From Sepiola atlantica (Eukaryota > Mollusca > Cephalopoda > Sepiida > Sepiolidae): a stretch of 64,000 nt of DNA. Below, piece by piece: positions 22,001 to 32,700 of this stretch. Position 1 is the first letter of the stretch. Each line of letters begins with the position of its first letter. The DNA lies in contig OY744544.1 of assembly GCA_963556195.1 (NCBI GenBank), positions 47,290,984 to 47,354,983 on the forward strand. The letters run 5' to 3'. The notes beneath the pieces were generated by a model. That model did no database searches and was not told the origin of the DNA. It saw only the letters and a program-made list of their open reading frames with translations. The position numbers and the translations under genes were made by a program.

Positions 22001-25000
22001 TAATTTCAGGAGATTTTCAGTGGCATATTATGATTCCTTGTACAAAAATACACTTACATGGCAAATTTCATTGCTCAATCTTGTGTTTTAATAAAGATAT
22101 AACATTTTTACTGAAAAATTAGTGTAAAAATGTGACGAAATGCATATGGTCTTAAAGAGGGAAAATATCCAATTGTGCGAGGCACAAAAATAGTCATAAC
22201 TTCCTTATTTTTAGTCAGAATTTAAAAATTTAAAAAGATTATTTCTTAGATCATCAAGCTCTTTTCTATATATGCCATTATTGAGATATTTTAAGCAATT
22301 AAAATTTTTTCATGTGTATTGCTACTGTAATATTTGCAAATAATTAAACTCTGATTTATTCAAACTTTGCATTTTTTCTCTTATTATAAATAAAGAATGA
22401 TGTATAAAAATAATGAAATGAAAGATGTTGGTCATTCTTCCAAATATCAAGAATTGACAAGTTGATTTTTTTTTGCAGTGTTACAAAATTCTCTGGCAGA
22501 GTTTTAAAGAAGAAAAAATTGAGTAAGATATATTTTTTTGTTGATTTCTTTCCTTCTCATGCAAATTTCTTCTGCAGGAAATTCATCTTGTCTTGCTGCT
22601 GTAACAAAATAATAAACATTCAGCTGTTCAGGGTTAACTTTTTTTGTTCATGTATGTGTTTTCTGCCAAGCTAGAACTCTGGAGCCAGCCCTTGTGCCAG
22701 ACGGACAGATGCAGTTGAGAGACAAGATATTAGTCAAGAAGAGACTGACCTTTAAGACAGGATGAAGTTCGCAGAAAGCTACCATTGAGATTTGAAAGTT
22801 CAAACGATTACATATGATGACACGAGAAATGACCTCTGTAGCACCCAAGAAAATGGATTGAAAAAACAATGCTCTACATTTCAACCCTAACCCTAAGTTG
22901 AAACAAGAATAACAAAAATTATCTTAGAAGCCGAATGAATTGTTTTTTTTTTAAATTTTTCCTAATCTTGAGTTTGAGTGAATATTTGATTAGCTGTATT
23001 GTTGCGCAAGATGGAACGTTATTATTCGGGATCATTGATACACTTGTAAAACATCATGTATGGTTTTCTCTGATGGAGTACCCCTCGCTTTTTTTAACGC
23101 TCTTTTAAAAGAATCTACAAAGTGTTTCGCTTGATCGTTGCTTCTCGCATGACACGGCATGATCATGAGGTGCTCCACTACTAAAAATGACTGACAAAAC
23201 ATTTTTAACTGTAATCTTGAATTCTTTGAAAAACATCATGTATATGCACTTTATGTCACTCCGTAGTTTTACTAATTATTAAAATATCATTCAGATAGGC
23301 TGTCGCAAACTCTAGACCACTAAGAAATGTGTCCATTACCTGCTGAAATATAGCCGGCAGTCTTTCAAATTTGTATAACCCTTTATGTGTATTTATACAC
23401 AATAACTTTGAGCATTCTTCGTCCACTGGTATCTGCAAATATGCGTTGCTTAAATCCACTTTTGAAAAAAACTTTCCTCCATTTAGCTTTGCAAATATTT
23501 ACTCGACTAGCCAATGGTAATCTCTCGATGCCTGATTCAAACCCGTGGAAAAGTCTCCGCATACACAAATTTCTTTATTCTTTTTCTTTGCGTAAACTGT
23601 TGGCGAAGCCCATTCGCTATATTCAGCTCTTGATAGCACTGTCATTTTACTCGAGCCTATCCAGTTCCATGTTGATTTTTTTCTTCTAACATAAATGGAA
23701 CATTTAGCTTCTTTCTGAAGATCGGTTGTATATTTGGTTTCCACTCAAATTTTGCAATTACTTTGTTGCATCTACCAAGCCCACCAAAAAAAACTGGTGA
23801 AAAATTCTCTTTCAATTCTTTCTTTAGTTCTGCCGTAGAATCTTTAGTTTTTACATTCTGGCAAATATATATATAATATTTTGACTTGAGCAAACTTCCT
23901 AATATTTCCAATTTCATCACATTTGGCAATTTTGATAAAACTTTTTTGTTTTATGTTTTTTTATTCTGCAATTATACTTTTATGCCTTACACAATTGCAT
24001 TTAAAGCACTTTGTTTTATGGGGCAATCTCTGTACCAATGCATCTGTCCACAACTGAAACACAGTTTAGTAGGCAGACTACTTCTCTTTTGACTATCAAA
24101 TCTTACTGGTGAAGTCATTTTTTTTCTTGTTGCAATTTTTTCTGATATGGGACACTCCACGCTTTTCGATATCCTTTGAATCCTGACACATGCTAATAAA
24201 CCGTTGGCAGTCCGCGGCTATTTGCTTGAGTGTTAAATCTGGTTCATTTTCCAGTTTGTTAAGGACGCTCCTAATTTCTGCATGTCTGTTCAACACCAAT
24301 CCTTGTGCACATATAAGACATTTGATGTAATTACGACTTAATTCTGATAACCTGAAGTCATCAAAGTGTTTATTTACTACGCTTGCAAAAGTCGTGTAGT
24401 CCTCATCATTCTTTCTTATGAAGTTTAAACACTTCCACCTTTTGTGGAAGAGAGATGTTTTTGGTCAACAATTGTATCGCATCACTAAATTTTAGCTGGC
24501 TGGTCTTTTGAGGTAAAATGTAATTTGCAAATGTTGTATGTTCCAGTGTGGCCAATTTCCTTAACAGCAACCAAACCTTTTTGAAATCTGCTCAGTTTTC
24601 ACAGTCTGAATTATATATGTCTTCATAACGCCTGAAATACGAGACAAAAGTAACCTCGTTGTCCAGATCGTAGTTGAAATTATCCAAATCATGTTTTGAG
24701 AGAATATGCTTTCATCTGTACCATTTTGTCACCCATTTGACAATTCAAATAATCTCTTCTGGTGGGTCTGAATAAACATTTTGAATTTTTTATGTTGTGC
24801 CAACTCTTCTTTCTGTAATTACAATTTTTCTGCTTCAATTTACTATCGGGAGGATGCCTGTTCATTTTGGTGATGCCTGAAAATCTCCAGGATTGCATTT
24901 TTTTGTTCCGTTACTTGAAATAACTGACTTTTCCAGGTATATATATATATATATTTATTTATAATTCACACGGTTCGTAGGTTTTTCTTACTGTGAGATA

Positions 25001-28000
25001 ATTTTGTAATCTCTCAGTGGAAAGAAATAAAAATTAAGTTTGTACAAAACTTATTTACGCAGTTTTTGATTATGATGAAAACTGACAGACTTTTTTTGTT
25101 GGTTTATGTAACTTTTTCTTTCACCGTTGAACGACTTTTCAAAACTTTATTACAAAACTATTTCATTCTACTTAGAAAACGACAACTTTTTCTTCAATCC
25201 TTTTTGCAATGTTGGAGATTTTTTGGGGTTATTTTTCAGAATTTATACACTTTGCTTGTTAAAATTGCTTCTTGTTCTATTAACAAATAATTTGAGCATA
25301 CCACTAAAGTCTTTTTTTTTTTTTAATCCAACAATTCAATTGTAGACATAAATCCGAGTTTTCTGTTGCCAGCGTTTGTGTACAACTTCAGTTTGGTTTA
25401 TTTTCATGTTTGAATAAATCTAAATTCCTTGTTGTTAAACTTGTGTGACATACGTTTGAAGAAAAATGTTGGACTGAATAAGTCTGAGTACCTTTTCTCC
25501 AGTGTTGTGGGATGTAGTTTTTTAATTCTTGCTTCCAGTCTTGTGCGACATAGGTTTGGGTAATAAATCCTCAACGTCAGTGTTATGAGATGTAGGTCTC
25601 GAATCCTTGCCGCCAGTGTTGTGACCTTGCAGACCGGTAATAATCAATACAAATACAGTAGTATAGTTAACAAAAGTATGTTACAGAAAGTATGTGTCTG
25701 AATCCGGGGCCATAACTGCCGCGACGCTTAACTGTATTTATTGTGTCTGGGCAAGTTCATGTATTCCCGAAATAGGTAGATCCATGTACAGCATAACATT
25801 TATAGACTATGTTTTTGGTGAGCCACTAACCACCTAGAGGGCAGTTGCTTTTGTCTATATAATTTCAATTGGTACTATTTTTCTTATTTGTTTCTTGTAA
25901 TGTTTTAATCTTGTGTGATTGTGTTATTTCTGGCCTACTTTAATTTTGGCGTTTCGGGTGTATGATGAAATAATAGTATTTAAAGGGGAAATGAGATACA
26001 ACAAGCACAAGTGAAGCTTCTCAAACAATACCACCACACATGTATGCGGAACATTAAAACAATACTGGAAAGACACCTAACATAAATTAGGCATTTGTTA
26101 AGAGAACCCCAGTTTACAAAGGAAATGATAAGTTATTCAAGTTGTGCTTAGAAAAAAAAAATTCGATATTGCAATATCCTGATACCAATAATTTACTAAA
26201 CAAAAGGGACAAACTTGTATCAAAGTGTAGCCACATGAGCTTTTCCTGTGTAGTTGAGCACCGGATTAATTTCTATAAAAAAAATCAATTATTTTTTAAA
26301 CAAGCAAAATATAGGAATATTACATAAGTGCATGTAAAGCATTCTGAGTTATGTTGAAGTAATTACAATTGAAATAAAAACTGACACTACATAGGCATTA
26401 AACCCCATGTAATGCTGGATCAGTAGAGTTAGTTATAACTTTGAAAATTTTATATATATATACATACATATACATATAAATTGGGAACAAATTGGGAAAA
26501 AAATAGAATGACTATGACCTCACTAAAACCTAAAGCGAAAAGATCATCAAATATCAGGACCTCAAGAATGATTTAAAAACAACATGGTCTTGGAAAGAAA
26601 TAAACATAATGTTGTGGTAGGGACAGCTGGTCTAATGAAAAAGAAATTGTGAAAAATACTTAATGTTGTTTTTAAATTCCCGAAACAGTTTTTCTATGGT
26701 AAACAACTGATGATCCCTCAAATAATGTTAAGACTAGCGTAAATTTTGGAAGCAAACTAATATAGTGACTGTAAAACGTTAATTGACTTACAAGCAAAGT
26801 AGTTTTCCAATGAACGACTTGGGACTAAGTGGAGTTTTTGTTTTTTTTTCTCATATAGTTTTAATGGTGAAAAACTTCCAAGACTATATATATCAAGGCT
26901 ATCTTTATTAAAACCTAGCAACCCACAATTAATAACATTATGTATGAAACCAGTAACAACATTTTAAAATGTTTAACATAATACAATTCATCCTGTGACA
27001 CTAATTGTAGCGTCACAGAATTTAAATTGTTAACATCTCTCCTGGAACTGCACTGGTCCATTATTTTGACGTCATGCACGTTATTGATTGCTTTTTGAAA
27101 TTATCTTTTCTCCAGCTCTTTTGTTCATTTGTTTTTGTTACCTGAAGATGATTCGATGAAGAATCAAAAACGTTCATGATACATACGGAACATACATTAA
27201 TATTTTTTGATTTTGACACAAAAAAGATCATTAGAAAAATTGAAAAATAGAAAAAGGTATAATCAAGCAGATGAATTCTGTTATGTTTAACAATGTTTGC
27301 TGAAATGAAAGAATGCTGCCTAAATACACAATATATATATATGCAAATATAAAATTTAGTCATTCACAGACAGCTGTTTCATTGTTGCATGGCTCATCAA
27401 TGTGGCTAGATGTAAGGAGCATATCAACACTGAGATTAAAAATCTGGATACCAGGTTACTTTCAATGTTGTCCAATGTCTTACCATCTGAGTTAACGAAC
27501 ACGCTATTGAGAGTGGTGAAATTATATCACTTAAATAAATTTTTTCATTTCTTTACAAATTTATGATACTGTTGATAGACCTGTTTTTTTACAGAAGAAT
27601 ATTTCCTATACTAGATTGCTCCACCCACAGAGGAGCGTGCATTTTTATAAAATATAGTTGTCAATGGAAAGCTGTTTCGTTGTTTCTCGACTATCAGTGC
27701 GACTAAATGTAGCAAACGTATCAACCCCGAGATTCGAAACCCAGACGGCAGATCACTTCTAACTATGATCAGTGGTGTCGGATTTCTTAGTATCTGAGCT
27801 AACAAACTCGCCAAGAAAATTGCGGACTCTGATTGGTTAGTAATTAGAGTAGGCACTTATTAACTATAAAAACAATTCTAAAATGTAGATCCATGTAATT
27901 AGCCCGATTATTTTCCTCGGGAATGAAACACAAACGTTTCTGTAAAGTAATATATTCTTTTATAAGTGTATATACATGAAATACTAAATTTTATATATAT

Positions 28001-29008
28001 ATACCTATATGAATAAATGAGGCTTATCTTAACACTTTCCTGAAGTTTCACAGTTAATCTGATAGTCAGAGGTGTATTCTCATCCGATACATCTGTATAC
28101 ATTCAAATGAATGCAAGCTCAAACTAGCCTGAGTTGAATTTTAATGTTAAATTTCCAATGCCAACTTTTCAAATTTATTTGGCATGACGACAATGGCTCA
28201 GAAAGTTATCTTCACTTACAGCTTGAGAATATTTATAATCTTGCGATTAAATTTGACATGAATGGATAAAGATTTTTACACAAATAGTGTTTCAAATTAT
28301 ATTGCAATTCTTTATACTTGTTTCAAATTACGTTATTTGTTTTTTTAACTAAATCGTTAATAATTTGAAATGTTACGGACAAAAACTTATACTGGCGTGT
28401 GTTTAAAATTATGTGGCAAGAGTTAATTCGACGTAAGAATCGATATGAATATAACTAATATTTTTACATTATTTATAATTATTTATTTTATTATTTACTT
28501 TTCTTTTACTCATAAGGACTTAAATTCAAAGTAAATATTTATCTATATGTCTGCATTTTGGTACAAATTCTTTTTTAGTTTAATTTGGTTTTTAAAGTTT
28601 ATAATTTGATATTTTCCCTCTACAGTTTCTACTATTTGTATTACGACAATAAATTTATACAACAATAAATGCTGATTTAAAAATTTCCCAATTAATATTA
28701 TTATTTATATTTTTATTCCTTTGTGTTTCCAAATATATTTAGACAATGTATTTCCATTTGTTATTTTTATTTTCAAATGTCATCATATATTAGATCACTA
28801 TATCTAACCATAAATTAACTTGAAATTTCATTAAATGCTTTTGTATTAAAATTTGATTCTGGCTAGTTTAAGTTAGTATTCAAATGTATACAAATTATTA
28901 TTATTATAAATCTCTATCTCAAAGGATATTGAGCCCTTTGTGTATAAAAATCTGCTATCTTCGATCTGATTTCTTCCAACTCTGAGAAGTTGAATTTTCA
29001 TGGTATTG

Positions 29009-29043
<35 letters not shown>

Positions 29044-29728
29044 AATATTTGTGTTTATCTACATACATATGTTTCATCGTTTCGGGAATCATCAGTGTAG
29101 AGATGATTATTCATACCGGTCGCCGGACTTGAACCCCGGAACACAGGTCATGTTTCAAACTCAAATTCCAACGTGTTAGCCCACGCGGCCACTATCAACA
29201 ACCCGGTAAATCAGTGAGAGATTAAACCTGTTGAAGGCAGCTGTCGTTAAAGTGTTTGACTGCTGAAGGAACATAAGGAACATGCATTTAAAGTGGCATT
29301 ACAAGTTGATTTTTTTCTTTTTAACTAATTGTTATTATATCAACTTGGGTGAATAGAGCTGTGTAAAAGAAGCTCAAAACCATTTAAATTTTGCAAATAC
29401 CATCAGTGGTTCAAAAGTTATAACAATTTGAAATGCAGAAATTTGTTTTTCATTGGACATTTTTCTTTAATAATATGGACCGCATCATTTCAAGAAATTC
29501 AGTAATTTCTCCACTATTAATTTATTTTTTAAGCTACGTTATGAAGCTTGGTATTTTTATGTAAAGCTCGTAGCTTGCAGGCAAATCAAATTTATACTTC
29601 TATGATTTTTTACTTCATTTTTCTTCATCCTGAGAAAGCTTTACAATAAAGACGAAACGTTGATGAATACATAAATAATATATTTTTTGGCTTTCCTTTT
29701 TCATTTCCATTATGGCGGATCATTTTAT

Positions 29729-29771
<43 letters not shown>

Positions 29772-32700
29772 CCTCAAACAAGTTACATTACCTTGTTTGG
29801 GGTGAATCAAAAGTAATATATATGTTATGTATTATGCTGTTTTTTTTTTTGTGGGTCTGTCAGAGATTTTAAAACGATTCTATTTATAGAGGAGTCTGGG
29901 TGTTCGTCAGTCACATTTTGAATTTGTGATACAAGGGAAGTAACTCAATTATTTAAATGAGTTACTTCCCTTGGTTTGGTTTTACTTTTCAATCTTTTCG
30001 GTTACTATGGAATAATTTGAAACTTGAAAATATAGATATTTTCTTCATTTCTGTATTATTTTGACAGTATTTATTTTTGTTTCTTGTGAAGTAGGGTGGA
30101 GCTAGCAAAATGTTTTATTAGCATCACGAAGATCTTACTAATATTTGTTTTTACAGATGCATTATATATAAACCAAATAATTTTTCTATTTCTGTATCGT
30201 TTCTCATCTGTATATTCCACATATTGTTTCTAGAGCGCTTGTTTCAGAAAGGAATGTCAGACTCTTTCCTGTTCAAAGATTTTACAAACATAAATGAACT
30301 TGCTTATCAGATTACTTACATTCAGGACATGAGTTTATCAAATTCTGAAGGAATGTTTTCACATGACCGAAAATATTTGATAAATTTATTGAGGAAGCAT
30401 AAAAATTAAATTTATTAAATTTATTTAGTCTATCAAAACTGATACTTTAAAGTTTTTAATAAAAAACATGAAATTAGAAAATAGAAAAACAAAACTAAAA
30501 TAAGAAAAAAATGCCCAGTATTTTCTAGCACCCAAGCAATTCCAAGTTTCTTCACTGTTTACAAATTACAATTGAAACTTGTATATTTTTTTCAAAGGGT
30601 TTGTTTACTATATTGTTATGACATATCAACCGTTTTGTAGGTTATTTAATATCAAGGTTGTTTTTTTTTTCAATTCATATGTAACTATAACTACTGAAAA
30701 CAACTAATTATAGATGACTTCCCCTCACACACAACCTTACTTTTGCCCACAAGGATATTAGCACATCTGTGAATGCAATAGATCAAACAAGTTCTCAAAC
30801 CTGACATGCAACTGTCATCTAGATAAACAAGTGTGATTCTGCTTTGATGCATGAAAATCCTATTTTGACTTGTGATTATTATTTTTGCATTTCTTTTCTA
30901 TTTTATAATAGAAAAAAAATGCAAAAATAATAATCACATACAAACAAAAATTCATATGAATTTCTTTATTTGCAGAGGATTTCTGTCAACAAAAGAAATG
31001 AATGCGATGGGCTTACAAATTACGGGGGCCACTGGAAAAGCTAAACTGAACGTAAGTCAATTCGAGTCTGCAGACTTCTCCACTCATCGGTGAAAATCAA
31101 CTGCTTTTTTTTTAACAGGAAAAGGCTGTTAACATCATTTGAGCCTCTTTACATTTCCCTGCTTTTTCTCTATTTGTTGTTGCTTGCTCTCTTTCCACCT
31201 GTCATATTTTCCTCTGGTCATCTGATGGCATTACGTTTCCTGTAGTTTATTAGGTTCACGGGAATTCCAAGGTGTTGGTTTGGGGGATTTAGACAACGCA
31301 CTAGGAATTGTGATTGAAATTGTGGGTGCTTCAAGCTTTGTGAGGAATCTGTGATTTTAGCAGGACTCATCAATTCTGATCCGATCAGCTAGAGCTATCC
31401 ATTTTAGGTGTGGTTTATATAGTGCAGGGTTGGATGGTATGAAGTCACAAAGTCGGCAGTGGAGCAAGAGTGCTGTCAGGGATAGAGCAATACCTTGAAT
31501 AAGGGTGTTGCGATATTGCAGGATGTCATACTCTACACCGTCATTATTCAACAAGCCCTGAGGACCTGTATTTCCATGAATTATCTTCTTTGCTGTTTTT
31601 ACAGCAAGTTCTGCCCGGCTATTAGATTGAGGATATCACATTGAGGACCATCTATGCTTCACACACAATGTCTTGAGGAACTGCTGAAATATGTTAGAAT
31701 TAAAAAGTAGGCTGCTTAGTTCTTCTGGCGTGGCTATGTGTGGAATAGTTTCCGACAAATTGATATTAGTTTTGAGATTATGGCATTAGGTGGTACAAAA
31801 TAATCCAGTCAGTGAGTCTATCTGTAGAGACAAGGTATGCAATGTGTTATCTGCTAGAAAGGACTGTCTGGAGCCAGGATTAATGCGAGTGGTTTACGTG
31901 ACTGACTTGGCGATTCTTGTGCATACAAGGCAATTGGTTCTGAAGTTGCATATGGATGCATTCATACTAGGCCAATATACTGAGTCATTGGCACAGGCTT
32001 TCATGCCAACCACGTGCTGATGGGCTGAGTACAAACAGTACCAGTACTCTTCCTCTGAGAGATTTGGCCACTACTAAGCCCCTGTATGTACTGAGTAAGT
32101 TGTGTACCTCCCAGAATTCACGAATTTCCAGTTCGGTAAAAGAACGTTTGGAGGCAAATCCTTGTTCTATCGTGTTTATCAGAGTTGTGTAACACTGGTC
32201 ATTTCGGTCCGATGCACAAATGTGGTCAGGTTACAAGATTTTATCATTGTCCCTATAATCAGTTATGGCTTGATAGGTTGCTTTCACCATTGCATCTATT
32301 TTTCCGAAAGATGGATGTCTTTGGAGGAGGGGTTGGGGGGTAAGGTTATCAATGGTGGAGACTGGATTGCAAGAGATTGACCCAGAACCCTTGTGCCACT
32401 TTGCCAGGCAGTTCTCGATGGTAAAAAAATACATGAGTGATTTCTCTTTAAGCTTAGAGACATGGGTTGTATATTCTATTGAGATCTTTGTCACCAAATA
32501 CTCCTAATAAGAGCTGATCATTCATTACTACTATTACCTTAGGGCAACCTATAATGAATATGCAGAACTTATCTAATGCCCAGTAATTGCGGCTACTTTG
32601 CCTTGAATGGGTGCGTATTAGCGCTCTGCATCAGTACAAAATCTGCTGCCTACAAATAAAATGTGCCAGCCCTCAGGACAACATACCTTCTTTCCTTCTT

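Larger units (their letters stand above)
23021..25880 (-). mobile_element. Ty3/gypsy element, internally deleted
   Basis: Minus-strand order from the right: LTR (25,617-25,880), repeat-rich leader, gag with zinc knuckle, RT, then integrase C-terminal part (23,030-23,180). RNase H and most of integrase are missing between RT and integrase, and the left LTR was not found. The whole lies in the intron between exons d and e. Confidence 0.75.

Noticed and set aside
21100..22895. CTAACCCTAA-like runs suggesting telomeric repeats
   Set aside because: Only one or two units at a time, inside a foldback element and at 22,884; no TTAGGG array.
29120..29195. Functional tRNA gene
   Set aside because: A and B boxes are present but the arms do not pair into a clean cloverleaf by eye, and SINE-like body sequence follows.
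32231..32497. 88-residue minus-strand frame as an independent gene
   Set aside because: It lies within the decayed gypsy pol remnant and fits the RNase H/connection region.
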